DNA from: Taiwanofungus camphoratus
Taxonomy: Eukaryota > Basidiomycota > Agaricomycetes > Polyporales > Taiwanofungaceae
DNA length: 64,000 bases
Direction of reading: 5' to 3'
NCBI GenBank assembly: GCA_003999685.1
Contig: CP021229.1
Coordinates: 1,426,001-1,490,000, forward strand
A model generated the notes under the pieces. The model ran no database searches and was not told the origin of the DNA. It saw only the letters and a program-made list of their open reading frames with translations. The stretch's first letter is position 1. Each line of letters starts with the position of its first letter. Positions 1 through 12,202 of this stretch are shown piece by piece. A program made the translations under genes and the position numbers.

Positions 1-288
1 TCTCTCAGTTCAGTCTGGATTCACTCATTTCCCCCATATTGTGAAGACCCCTCAGTCTGTGAGAAAAGTTGAAGTGACGACCGTCCACTGGACGGATGTC
101 ATTGCAACTTTGACCGGAGTCATAGCTCAATGACAAATTCGGTGCGGGTTACCTGCGGCGGTTTGCATTCAGACTGTCACTGACGTTCCAGTGAGACTGC
201 AGTGTACGGATACCGGATACCCGCCGTCGCAAAGTACGGCTCCTCGGGTTCGGATTCGGGTCGAATGTGGAGCAGGCTTGCACACATT
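1..288. other. 5' flank without recognised gene
   Basis: Nothing recognisable is coded here. The stretch probably holds the upstream region of the C2H2-RING gene that starts near 388. Confidence 0.4.
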
Positions 289-296
289 TATATAAG
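289..296 (+). promoter_or_regulatory. TATA-like box of the C2H2-RING gene
   Basis: The sequence TATATAAG lies about 92 bases before the chosen ATG at 388, a usual distance for a fungal core promoter. The call rests only on motif and spacing. Confidence 0.4.
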
Positions 297-387
297 GGAG
301 GAAGACTTGCTCAAAGACCTGCCTCCTCCTTATATTTCGACTATCACGACTCGAATAACAATCACCGCAGTCCGCCCTAGCCTCACA

Positions 388-1458
388 ATGTCTGATCTTC
401 TCTATGCTGATATGACATACTGCTCTCTCTGCGATCGTTACTTCCCAGGCGAGGAGGCACGAGCTCAGCACGTCCAGTTATCTCCCAACCATCCTCAATG
501 CGAGCGATGTAACCGTCGATTTGCCAACAAAAATTCTCTTAGAAATGTATTGCGACTTATATTGAAATCAAGCACGATGACTGACTGTCCTGCTGGGTTG
601 ACAGCACTGGGTATATTCACCCAGACACCATTATTGTGCCGTCTGTGAAAAGGACTTCAGGACTGCTGCAGGACTTAGAGTTGTATGTTCCAATCTATCA
701 ACGTATTCTGGAGTCATATCTTATGGTTTGTTCTCCTTAGCATATCGAATATGCCGCTGTCCATCGTGACGACTCGGACGACGAATCGGATGACGATGAT
801 GTCGATGATTCGCGCCCAGGTTGGGAAGACGAGGTTGGTCAAACCGCCTTTCCAGAAGAGAACGAGCGTGCAGATCAGAATGTAAGTGACGATGGCGGAT
901 ATTCTGATGATGACGAATATTGGGACGAAGACGATGAAACGGAGTTCGAGGAAGAACGCGATGCCTACTTTGGCTTTGCCGCTACTCCTGTTGTTCGTTC
1001 ATCAAGAGAAGAGAGTGGTTATGTGAGTCCGCAAAAGCATTGTGCGCAGAGTTGAGCTAATATCGTCCTTAGTCTTCTGGGGAGCCTAGCAGAGATAGTT
1101 CCCGGCAATCGGACACCGTCGCTGAACATATGACTTCTGTTGAACTCTCCGATCCAAAGACAGATGAGCAAGAATCGCGCTCCAGCCACGATAACATCGT
1201 CTCCCCTGGAATCCTGTTCAACTGCCCGCTCTGTCTAGAGCCTCCCAATGACAGCAGTGCGACACGTTGCGGCCACTTATTCTGCACGCCGTGAGGGTTA
1301 CCCCATATTTCCTCCTTTTGGGGACCGGTGTAATTGATGAAACGTATCTGTTGTTCAGATGCATACAGTACGCACTATCGAGAAAGAAGATGTGCCCTGT
1401 GTGCCGCAGGCCTGCGGTGCTGAGACAACTGAGGAAGATCTACCTCTCTGCTGCGTAG
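388..1458 (+). CDS. C2H2 zinc finger plus C-terminal RING finger protein
   Basis: Intron-split gene of unknown cellular role. The N-terminus carries paired C2H2-like knuckles (YCSLCDRYF, then CERCNRRFANKNSL), followed after an intron by another (CAVCEKDF). A very acidic, Asp/Ser-rich linker follows, coded around 750-1020. The C-terminus is a C3HC4 RING finger: CPLC, CGHLFC and, after the last intron, CPVC. The RING suggests a ubiquitin E3 ligase and the C2H2 part a nucleic-acid or protein contact; both are inferences from domain type. The start at 388 is the first ATG in the frame of the first zinc knuckle. A gene with the same architecture lies on the opposite strand at 53136-55337, but its middle part differs and it lacks the acidic linker. 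Confidence 0.72.
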
Positions 1459-2040
1459 CACGGGGTACTCTGACTATATGTTGATTGATGTGCAGCATGC
1501 ATTATCCCCCAGATGTTTCCATGTTTCATGCATGTTATTTTATGAATCCGAAATATAAAGGGCTTTATCCTAATTGCCTGGGATTGTGAGTTATATGATC
1601 GGCGAAGCTCAGGTGAGCTGCGGCAGTGATGTGTTTGACCCCGGACCCCAAATTCCGGCAGGCCACTGAAGGTCGAAGCACCTCAACTCTCTGTACTTTC
1701 AGAGTGGTCATGCTTCTGTATTTTTACGGTACTACAATGCCTGATATACCTTAGAGAACATAAGCTTGTATACAGAGAGTCCACACGCCTGGACCCCCCC
1801 GGTGGCATCAGTCCACTGCACTAGGCCGCGGTGAGCGTGTCATCGCCACGTGATGCACATTTCCTACGAAGTTAGTACGAACACCCTACAGGGTCCTGTC
1901 AGTGGTCTCCATCTCGTTTGAACTGGTCTGAGGCCTTCAATCTACTTGCTTGCAACTTATTCCGTCTATTAGTACTTGGTGAACTGATTTATTTCTTACC
2001 ACTGTTTGTGATTTTGCTATACTAGGGCGTAGTTGTGCAT
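1459..2040. other. intergenic, 3' region and HIRA promoter
   Basis: No gene seen between the RING gene stop and the HIRA start. Open frames are short and show no family resemblance. Confidence 0.5.
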
Positions 2041-5000
2041 ATGAGGTTCACTAAACCAGCATGGGTGATGCACAAAGGTAGACTCTGCCACTACATTCAA
2101 AGATAAAACTCACCTCAGAGTATCAGACACCTCGATGAGAGGCGACCAGTCGAAACGCCTCTCCATATTCTCCGTGCACGTTCATCCGGATGGGTCTCGC
2201 ATCGCCACAGGCGGTCTTGATGCCAAGGTTCGAATATGGAGCACGAAGCCGATTCTGAATTATACTTCTGAGCTATCGGGAAGGCCGCCAAAGTCATTAT
2301 CCACGCTTCAAATGCATACTGGGCCGGTACTGGTAGTACGTTGGGCGCATTCTGGGCGCTGGCTAGCGAGCGGCAGTGATGATGAGATTGTCATGATTTG
2401 GGACCTTGATCCGTGAGTAGACTCGCTTTTCATGAAGTCTAGTGTTAGTGAAAAAGTATAGAGATGCTGAGTGGTGTTCCTTGTTCGTACAGGATGGCTA
2501 AAGGGAGGATGTGGGGATCGGATGAGGTTAACGTCGAAGGCTGGAAACCGCTGAAGAGACTTCCAGGACATGAGAGTGGTATGGCCTGTCCTTCTGGATT
2601 CTAAAGTAATGTGTTGTACTGATGTAAATGCTGTTTAGATGTTACGGACATTGCATGGTCGCCAGGAGATCGATATCTTGCTACAGCTGGACTTGATTCT
2701 CAGGTATTGATATGGTGTGGGTTTACTCTTGGTATGTTAATTATTCCAAGACTCTACGATTAACATCTAGCCCTTACTATCCCTCCGGCATTATTGTAGA
2801 ACGTTTGCACAAAATTGATCAGCACCAAGGTTTCGTCAAAGGTGTCTGTTGGGATCCCGTTGGGGAATTCCTTGCTACGGGATCGGACGACAGGTCGGTT
2901 AGGATTTGGAGAACAACAGACTGGCAATTGGAAGCAGAAGTGAGAAAACCTTTTGACCACTCTCCAGGAACATTTTTCAGGCGTCTGAGGTAAATTTGTG
3001 ATGATATAGCGAGCACCACGTAATTCTTACATTTATTTTCTTAGCTGGTCACCGGATGGCGCGCACATCACTGCCTCCAACGCTACTAACAACGAAGGCT
3101 ATGTCTTCATCGCTGCTGTGATTGCTAGAAACACATGGACCTCAGAAATCAGTCTAGTCGGCCACGAAAACACTGTTGAAGTAGCTGTGAGTCTACTTCG
3201 GAACATTGCGCGAGAAACATTGTTGAAATCCTGGTTTTTAGGCATACAATCCACACATTTTCCTTCGTGATCCTTCGCTCCCTGTTATTGCTTCGAACAT
3301 ATGTTCTGTAGTCGCGTTGGGGGCAGACGACCGAGCGGTATCAGTCTGGCAAACAAAGTCGGCTAGGCCTCTCATTGTAGCGAAAGAAGTGTTTGAGAGA
3401 CAAATCATGGACCTGAGCTGGTACGTGGAATGAGCGAACGTAAAACTTGGCACGCTAAATGGTCCATAGGTCACAGGACGGTCTCACGTTATATGCCGTA
3501 TCTTCTGACGGCACTATGGCAGTCTTCAACTTCGATTCTGACGAACTTGAAGGCATTGCCCCGCATTCTGCTCAAGAACAATATTTGAAGAAGTTCGGAT
3601 TTGTAGCTCCACCGTTGCCCGAAGGGTACTCTCACCAGAATCCTGCTCAGTCTCGCGTATCGCAACCCTCTTCAGATACTCAAATGACCCCGCCACCATC
3701 ACCGGTACCTGCACATGTGCAACCTCACCCAGCTCAAATACAAACAGGATTCGGTTCCTTGGTCAACGGCGCCAGCGGTGGCGAGCAGGTCAATAAACTT
3801 GTTGCGAAGCGCAAGAACAAGAAGCGTATCCAACCTAGCTTCGTTGGATCTCTCGGAAGCTCTGTGCCCTCGGCCGCGAATGCTAACAGCAATGTTCCAG
3901 GTGCGAGCGCTGCTGCTTCGTCTACCGTAAGCGCCTCAGGTGGCGTGGGCACGGCGACTGCACGTTCTTTCGGCGAGGTGCCTGGGCAGTCTTCTTCTGG
4001 TCCCCTCCGACCCCCGCCCTCCTCACATTCTACCTCTCCTTTGGCAAGTGCACAGCCATTCGGTGGCTCTAATACTCACAGTCTGCCATTTGGTGCGGAC
4101 GAGGATGTTGACATGTTCCCTCTCGACATGAACACAGACGTGCGGATCAGCTCGCTGGACTCCAAAACGCAAGCTGGAAAGGGGAAGCGGAAGGCCGCCG
4201 ATGTTACAGATGATCGCGTTCCGAGCAAACCAAGGACACTCGGTGGTGATAGGGTGCGAGAGAACGTCCCGGTCCGGGAGATCGCGAGCAATGGGATCTC
4301 TACTAGCTTGGGTAGTGCCAACGGCGGTTTGGGATTGTGGAACGAGGAGCAAAGCTTGATGGGAAGGCTACCTTTACCCCCACTGTTAACATACTTAAAG
4401 GCGACCATTGAAGGGAGCGAGGATCTTTTCGAGGGTCGTAATTTCGAAGGCGATGGTACGTATGCCATTTGTCACTTGAACCATCTGTTCAACTTTGATT
4501 AGGCCCTACGGAAGTGTTATTCGTGAGCGGGAAGCAAACTCAGTGGCTCGATTACCTCCCTTCGCCCATCTTGGCCATGACAGCCACAAGTGTCTTCTGT
4601 GCGGTTGCAATGCAAGATGGCTCCGTGAATGTATACTCACATACAGGCAGAAGGTACAGGGTTGAGCTTCGATTACTGCAGCAGCATCGCTCTGACATTG
4701 ATTACTAGGTTAATGCCCACGTTAAGCATTGGTTCGCCATGCGCTTCTCTGAGTGGATGCAAGGCGTCCCTCATGCTCCTTACATCCACAGGTCTGCTCT
4801 ATGTCTGGTATTAGTTTCTAACTCCCCCATAAGTATTGTTTAACGCTCATATAAATGACAGGAACGTCAAAAAACAGGCTGCAGTCTTCCCGCCCACGTC
4901 TGTATTGCCTATTCTCGGGCCCTCGCCTAATTCTACAATAACGTCAGCGACTGTCCGCCCGAACGGTGCACCTGTGATACAATTATCTACTGGATCCGCA

Positions 5001-5649
5001 CATTCCTATGATCACGCTCTATCAGCTTGGGTAAAGCTCAGCGAGACATGGTGGGCTGAAGGGTCAGATGCCTGGCAGGGTCGTCAACGTGCGAACAACC
5101 AGTCTGCTACACGGGGTGTAGTGAGCGCTTTGGAAAGCACTATTAGCGAGCGTGTCCTAGGCGCGGACGATGGGAAGGCTGTGAAGCAGCGGCCGGCATG
5201 GTGGAATACCGCTTTGACGCTCGGTCATCTGGAGACAAAATTGCATGCTGCCAAAGTGCTTGAAAGTCCTCAAGAATACAAACAGGCCCTACTGTTATAT
5301 GCCAAGAAAATCGCTGATGAAGGCTTTCGCGGGAAGGCTGAAGAACTGGTCAAGGAGCTTTTTGGACCTGTATACTGGTACGCATGAATTGCCCTGTTTC
5401 CCTGAGCGTCTTCTTGATCAGGTGATTTTCTAGGCGACCAGGCAGGGACGACTCCTGGTCACCTGCATTGTTGGGAATGTCTAAACGTGATCTTCTGAAG
5501 GATGTGCTCATCATATTTGGTTCGTATCGCACTCAGTCGTACAGTCTCCTGTAGGGTTCTGACTCTCAGATGCAGCCCGGAGTAAGACGCTTACAAAGCT
5601 AGCTCTCGATTGGCAGGACATGCTGAAAAAGGCGTCAAATGAGGAGTGA
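2041..5649 (+). CDS. HIR1: HIRA/Hir1-type histone chaperone
   Basis: Subunit of the HIR complex, which deposits H3-H4 on chromatin independently of replication and represses histone genes in the nucleus. The start MRFTKPAW matches the conserved Hir1/HIRA N-terminus. About seven WD40 blades follow, with clear repeat ends such as AKVRIWST, EIVMIWDLDP and RSVRIWRTTDW, interrupted by several short introns. The middle part is Ser/Pro/Gly-rich and holds a basic B-domain-like motif (KRKNKKRIQPSFVGSL), the known Asf1-binding type. The C-terminal HIRA domain begins near SLMGRLPLPPLLTYL (about 4350) and runs to the end. The last exons read FGPVYW, then RPGRDDSW, then TLTKLALDWQDMLKKAS, giving a stop at 5647-5649. 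Length (roughly 850-900 residues) and domain order fit the family. Confidence 0.93.
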
Positions 5650-6233
5650 GATCCGGAGAATGCGCAAGTCCATCTGGTGACCCGTTGATGGTCAGCATGA
5701 TTCCCTGCACAGGATCGATTGTACCGCGAATGGGACAAGCACGACGCCGTGTTGGATGCTCCGCGGTAATGACGGGGTCAATCGGTGACTTTGATGACAG
5801 TGCGAGAGGGATGCGGACGTTTCTTGTGAGGCTTTAGCTACGCGCTCATGTGCAGACTCCGCTCGGTGACACCGCATGTTGACGGTTGAGTAGGATTGTG
5901 ATCAATGCAGTGTTGCGCAGGTTGACAGTAATATCAGGATGTATCGGCAACCACGTGGCCACGGCTTCCTCACACTCGACAGATAGAAGCGCGAGCTGCA
6001 TGCTGTGCCCAAATCTTTACGCGTCTCCACATGTTCAGCACATGCATCTATCCCCACCCGAAGGCAAAGTAGGCATGTCCTCGGGAAATCCTGGTATCAG
6101 ATGTGACCAACCGGGTGCCACATCTGACATATCGATTCAGTCTGCCTGCGCAGGTTGTGTCTCAGACCAACCGCACGGCATATAATCTAGCGTACGCGGT
6201 TCGAGATGTTGCACAGCGGTGTTGCATCTTACC
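5650..6233. other. intergenic before carboxypeptidase cluster
   Basis: No recognised gene. A 99-codon open frame (5886-6185) has no family resemblance. A TATA-like stretch (CATATAAT) near 6179 lies about 55 bases before the first carboxypeptidase start. Confidence 0.4.
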
Positions 6234-8373
6234 ATGCTTTCTACTGTCGTAGTAGCTCTACTTGCCGCTCTTCCAGTAGTCCCTGTGCTCGGTGGCCAAG
6301 TTCCAGTCGTCGACGGGGTGTTGGGCGGCGTGCGCACATCGCGCACGCAAGCTGTGGGCACTGCGTCACAAGTATCAGCGAGTGCGACGACTCCAGGAAA
6401 GCTGCGGGTGACCGAGAACAGCGGTGTTTGCGAGACCACACCTGGCGTGTACCAGGCTTCGGGATACGGCGACATCGCCTCCAACGAGAGCATTTGGTAA
6501 GTATTCTCTTCGATGTCAACCTCTTGAAGCTGTTAATAGTACCATTGACTTGGTTCTCCCTACTCGCAGGTTCTGGTTCTTCGAAGCTCGTAATAACCCC
6601 GATACGGCACCTCTCACCATATGGCTGAATGGAGGGGTAAGCAGCGGGAATCATCCATGTCTCTCCTTGCTCATATCATGCATAGCCTGGAAGCTCCAGC
6701 ATGGTCGGCCTGTTTCAGGAGCATGGGCCGTGCCGTATAACGAATGATAGTAGCAGCGTCACTCTCAACCCAAATTCCTGGAACGAAGTGTCTAACATGT
6801 GAGGCTCCTTCCTCATCAAGAACAAAGGCCTCTCCCTTGACCTCCTGATAGAATATACATCGACCAGCCGGTGGGCGTTGGTTTCTCCTATGGGACGCTC
6901 AACGTTGGGACTTCGCAAAAGGCCGCTGAGGACATCTGGAAAGTCAGTTAGCTCGTCTGAACGATAAGAGATTTAGTGCCGCTCAAGCTCTTTTCTAGTT
7001 CCTCCAAATCTTCTTCGCGGATTCCCGATACAGCAAGTATCAGCAGCGCGAGTTTGCACTGTGGACAGAATCGTACGTCTCACGATGCACTACCCCTCGC
7101 GACCCTTGCTCAATCTTGTCTTCCAGATACGGAGGACACTATGGTCCTACATTTGCTGCGTACGCTCAGACCGCACTCGTTGCCCGGATGACATTGATCC
7201 CCTGTGCTGTAGCTACTTCTTGCAACAAAACGCGGCGATTGCCAACGGAACAGTTTCAGGGCTACCCATCAATCTCAAGTACCTCGGCGTAGGAGACGGT
7301 CTGACAGTAAGTCTGCTGTTTGTTCTTATGATCGGCACTGCATTGTCCATTCGATCAGGATCCTCTCTCGCAATATCCCGGATACATCAGTTATGCCGCG
7401 TCGAACCCGTAAGTATCAAAATTATATATTATCTGTCAGAGCTGGGTTCATATATATTTGGTGTCGGACAGATATCACCCTCTTGTGTCGACATCTAATA
7501 TTCAGTCGGGCAACAAGTCCTGGAGTGAATCCGGTGGTTGCAAGGATCAGGTACGTCCTTCTTCACCCAGCCCGACGTTCCGGCTGATCGCCGCTGTGCA
7601 GATCGCCGCGTGCTATGACGGCGGCTCGGACGACACCTGCTCGAACGCCCAGAACTACTGCAACGACTATGTGCTCGATGCACTCGCAGGCAACTACGAC
7701 GTCTACTACATCCTCTCTGAGAACCCGGATTCGTACCCTCCGGACCTCACGCCCTACCTGACCAACTCGACGTTGCAGGCGCAGATCGGCGCCGAGTCGA
7801 ACTGGCAGGAGACCAATTACAATGTGTACGATAACTTTGGGAACACGGGCGACTGGATGAGGAACTCGCGGCCGGATCTCGAGACGGTGATCGATTCTGG
7901 CGTGCGGACTATTGTCTTCGATGGCGATGCTGTACGTTCCGCTCCTGGTATCTCTGTCGCTGTGGTGGCTCACGCGTGTGCGCTTGCAGGATTACATCCT
8001 CAACTACAAGGGTGTGGAGGCGATGGTGCGTTACCCCGGGCGCTTGCCTGTTCACACGCGTTGCTGAGCTACTATTGTGCAGGTGGCGAATCTGCAGACG
8101 AAATTCAGCAGCGAGTTCGCTCAGCAGCAATTCACAAACTGGACTGTCGCAGGACAACTGACCGGCATATATAAGAACGCTGGAACCTTCTCCTACGTCC
8201 GCATATTTGGAGCGTGAGTGGGCTGCCACTTGTTTTAGGCTTGTCTTGCTCAATCTACATTTCATAGCGGCCACGAGGTTGCCGCCTATACGTATGGTAA
8301 CCTGAGCAGAGGGCAAGCGGCGTTGGAGATGTTCACCCAGATCATGGGCAACCAGTCGATCTCTTCGACATGA
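6234..8373 (+). CDS. secreted serine carboxypeptidase, S10 family, copy 1
   Basis: Peptidase family S10 enzyme that removes C-terminal residues at acid pH. A hydrophobic signal peptide ([20 protein letters not shown]) sets the start at 6234; the upstream codon at 6219 is GTG. The gene has about ten short introns. The core begins at [17 protein letters not shown], then [18 protein letters not shown] and the nucleophile motif ESYGGHYGP, whose Ser codon borders an intron. The catalytic Asp lies in GDADYILNY and the His in [11 protein letters not shown]. The oxyanion-side motif reads GGPGSSSM where copies 2 and 3 and carboxypeptidase Y have GGPGCSS, so one family Cys is Ser here. First and most diverged member of a tandem trio in the same orientation. 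Likely extracellular. Confidence 0.88.
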
Positions 8374-9261
8374 GACAAAAGGAAAGTATATATCACTAGA
8401 ATAGAGTGAACAGATAACGTGTATTGCCGACATCTATAAATTGATTCCTTTGCGGTCTCATCGAGGCGAAGTGGCTGTTGGCTGCTGAATACTAAGAACT
8501 TCGGGCTGTCAATGAATGTGAGGACACAACTTGATTTTCAGTGCGAGGGCGCATCTCATGCTGTTTGAGATGGAGTCAAGTCAGCAAGTAGTCGGTGCCA
8601 GCGGACTGTATTAGATTATTTAAGGGGCTTGGAATTTAAGTCAAAATGATGTTTTATTTACTCAAAGGCAAATTTGCTAATCGATCGGGCTTGTGCACAC
8701 TACCGCTTTCTCACGCCTGTGGCTGGTTGCGACGCCCACTTGTACAGAATCGTTCTTCCAAACTGCTGTGGAGTGCGAAGTTCGGTAGCCAAGCGGTGAT
8801 TCTGAGAGAGCTTGGCATGGAGAGCGTCCTCGCTTATGCCCAAGTGCGCGGAGACCCAAGGCAGGCGTTGGAGCATAGACTAGCCACTAATATACGAGCA
8901 GGTCCGAATGAAGATGGGCTCTCGGATCCGCCGCAGCGCTTGGGGCCAGCAGCTGGCTCCATTGCATTTTTTCTCAAAACGTGCTATCATTTTTAGGATT
9001 GCTGGAATCTCGTCCACGCGGTGCTAGGTATCAGGGTGCTTCCAACAGTAGTCTGCGGTACGGGACGCTCAATGGGATTGCACCGAGCGTTGATAGGGCT
9101 AAGCGCTGCTAGGGTAGCCGACACTCGAAACTGGTCGTCCAAGCATTTCCGACATCATGGGCTTGGCCACTCACGTAATGTCACAGTTCTCAAACAACCG
9201 AGTAGTATTAAACGCAGAGAGGACGTGAAGGTGATTAAGAATCATCATTGGGTATCTGGCG
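8374..9261. other. intergenic between carboxypeptidases 1 and 2
   Basis: A 116-codon open frame (8646-8996) is not recognised. The last 90 or so bases before 9262 resemble the region just before copy 3 (12110-12202), so they belong to the tandem duplication. Confidence 0.45.
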
Positions 9262-11435
9262 ATGATTCCGACTACGCTCCTTGCTGTCGTATCTCTGGCA
9301 GTTTGTGTCTTTGCTGGCGAGGGCATCTCGAGAGGCGAGCCAGCCTCTTATTCTCCTGCTATTCCCCGCGATGCGACGCAGGGAACATCTATAAATCGCA
9401 CCGCGAACTTGAACATCATCGAGAACAGTGGCGTCTGCGAGACTACCCCTGGCGTCTACCAGGCCTCGGGCTACGCAAACATAGCGACACAGTTCTCCGT
9501 GGGCAGCATGTGGTCGGTGGTACAATGAAGTTCTCCTTCCTTGTTCGTGGCCCTAACGAAGTGAAATGTTTCCCCTCATCGCATGGGTAGGTTCTGGTTC
9601 TTTGAAGCGCGTAACAACCCAGACACAGCCCCATTTACTCTGTGGATCAACGGAGGGGTGAGCGTCCTGAGAGGTCCATGCGCTTCTTTCCTGTTAACGT
9701 GACCCGCAGCCCGGGTGTTCCAGCATGGTCGGTCTGTTCCAGGAACACGGCCCCTGTCGCATCACCAACGACAGCACTGGCGTTACGCCGAACAACAACT
9801 CGTGGAACGAAGTCTCTAATATGTGGGTGCCGTTGTCGCTCCCATCTCCGGGGTTTTGTAACAGAACTTACCGCCCGATCTGAAGGCTGTACGTTGACCA
9901 ACCGATAGGTGTCGGTTGGTCGTATGGCATCTCTAATGTCACTACTACGCAGCAGGCTGCCGTGGACATGTGGGAGGTTTGCCTAGTCCTCTGCAGCGCG
10001 ATGCAATGACTAGAGTTATACTCATCAGTCATGTAGTTCCTCCAGACGTTCTTTGCCGATTCCCGATTCAGCAAATATCAGTGGCGAGAATTCGCTTTTT
10101 GGACTGAATCGTACGTTCCACCCGGTCCTCCCTCGACAATGTGTTATGGGACAGCTTAGCTCTTCGGTTTCTCACAGTTACGGAGGCCATTACGGGCCCG
10201 TATTCGCAGCGTGAGCGCAAGGCGGTCAGTAGCCCGGAAAGTCATTAATTATGACCATGTAGGTATTTCCTGCGGCAGAACGCTGCCGTTGCGGATGGGA
10301 GTATAAGCGACGTGCCGCTCAATTTCAAGTACTTTGGAATTGGCGACGGTCTCACTGTTGGTGATGGTCATGCTGTGGGCTTGGACGCCGCACTGATTAT
10401 ACGCATTCAGGATCCGCTTTCGCAATATGCTTCTTTCATCACTTACGCAGCGTCGAATCCGTGCGCACTTTCTTGATGACTAAGCTCATATAGAATCCAA
10501 TTTTGACGCGCATCGACTGACGATAGGTACTATCCCCTGGTGCCGTCGTCGACGCTCAGCTCAGTCAACGCCACCTGGAGCGAGCCCGGTGGGTGCAAAG
10601 ACCAGGTACGCATCTATTGTCCCACTCGAGGCGCACATGTGACCGGCCCTCCTGCAGATCACGGCCTGCTACACCAACGGGACCGACGCCGTCTGTGCAC
10701 CTGCGCAGAACGCCTCGAACACGCAGATCCTGCAAGCGCTCTCGGGGATCTACGACCCGTTCTACATCCTCTCGCCGACGCCGGACGCGTACCCGCCGAA
10801 CCTGAGCCCGTACCTGTGCAACCCGGCGCTGATGGCACAGATCGGCGCGTTGCCGAACTGGACGAAGATCAACGAGGTGGTGACGCAGAACATGGCGTCC
10901 ACGGGCGACATGGTGCGCAACTCGCGCCCGGACCTCGAGACGGTCATCGATGCGGGCGTGCGCACGGTGATCTACGTTGGTGATGCGGTGGGTTTCATCA
11001 GCAGTCCAGCGCCTTCGGCGGCTGATCGTTCGCGCGCTTCAGGACTATCTCTCGAATTATATGGGCGTGGAAGTAATGGTGAGCCGCGCAAAACGTGAAC
11101 GTGCAGGAGACAGGCGGCGCTGACGTTAACGCACGGGCTAGCTGGACACGCTGCAGACGCAATTGAGCAGCGAGTACGCCGCTCAGGAATTCAGCAACTG
11201 GACTGTCGCCGGGCAGTCTGCCGGGATATATAGGAACGCGGGGACGCTGTCCTACGTCCGCGTGTTCGGAGCGTCAGTGCATGTTACCTTTGGCACGAGT
11301 CGCTATGCTGATGCTGTTGCGCTTGCTAGGGGTCACGAAGTCCCAGCGTATCAGTATGGGAACCTGAGCAGGGGTGAGGCGGCGCTGCAGATATTCAAAC
11401 AGATTTTGAACGACGAGCCCGTCTTTTCGACGTGA
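9262..11435 (+). CDS. secreted serine carboxypeptidase, S10 family, copy 2
   Basis: Second S10 carboxypeptidase of the cluster. The start at 9262 opens with a signal peptide ([19 protein letters not shown]). The exon layout follows copy 1: [55 protein letters not shown], then [13 protein letters not shown] with the nucleophile Ser at an intron edge. The catalytic Asp is in VIYVGDADYLSNY and the His in [11 protein letters not shown]. Several N-glycosylation sequons (for example NRT, NDS, NNS, NWT) fit a secreted enzyme. All three catalytic residues are present and I saw no break. Nearly colinear with copy 3 in exons, introns and flanks. Confidence 0.88.
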
Positions 11436-12202
11436 GCTCAAAGAACCCTTTCTTTCTACCAGTCGTTCCTTAGAAATAGATGGGTTTGGATACCCGCTAG
11501 TAGCCTAATCTACGAGGGGCCGACTCTGACTGCAATATGCAGGTAGCGCCTCCATAATGTTAGCGACCTAGGGTACACAGTGAAAAATGACGCGTAGTAG
11601 TGTTGCGCATGAAACTAACTTGGTATTAGAAACGGTATGCAAGTGATAATAATTAATTCCTTGACGTCGGTAAGCGCTTGTTTTCATGTCAGGTGATTCT
11701 ATACCATTCGAAGCGACAGACTCTCGCGGTTAGATGGGCGCGCCATTATCTGGACCATGTTTTTTTACCTCGACTTTTTGTTATACACCATGCTAGTCAT
11801 AAATGATCCGACTAATGTCTGACGGGGTCAGCACATCACTGCTTGGGACTGTCAGGACATTAGAGCATGTCAAATGTTCTGATGATGCTTATGGCAGCCT
11901 TGAGGTACTTTGGAAGTGACTGACAACCGTGCCCATCTCAAGGTCGAGGTGCCTTAATTTCATGCCAAAACCGTCTATGCGCGTGGACAAGTGTCCAACA
12001 TGCGAGGTGCCCCCTCTACTAAGTGCTATCAGGGGTAGTTGATTCGGACAGTCGAAGGTCGTCGAAGACAATTCATTTCCCATATAATGGGCTCAGCGAT
12101 TCGCCCGCTAACGTAATGCTCCAACTCTCAAACAGCCCAATAGTATAAAATACCGTCAGAGGGGACGTGAAGGCGATCAAGGATCATCATTGGTGTCTGA
12201 CG
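11436..12202. other. intergenic between carboxypeptidases 2 and 3
   Basis: No gene seen. The first 100 bases match the sequence just after copy 3 (from 14369), and the last 90 match the sequence before copy 2, as expected for a tandem duplication that included both flanks. Confidence 0.5.
12144..12150 (+). promoter_or_regulatory. TATA box of carboxypeptidase copy 3
   Basis: TATAAAA lies about 53 bases before the ATG at 12203. The matching place before copy 2 reads AGTATTAAAC, a weaker version. Confidence 0.45.

Noticed and set aside
8646-8996. 116-codon frame between carboxypeptidases
   Set aside because: No family, no splice pattern, and no match near the other carboxypeptidase copies.
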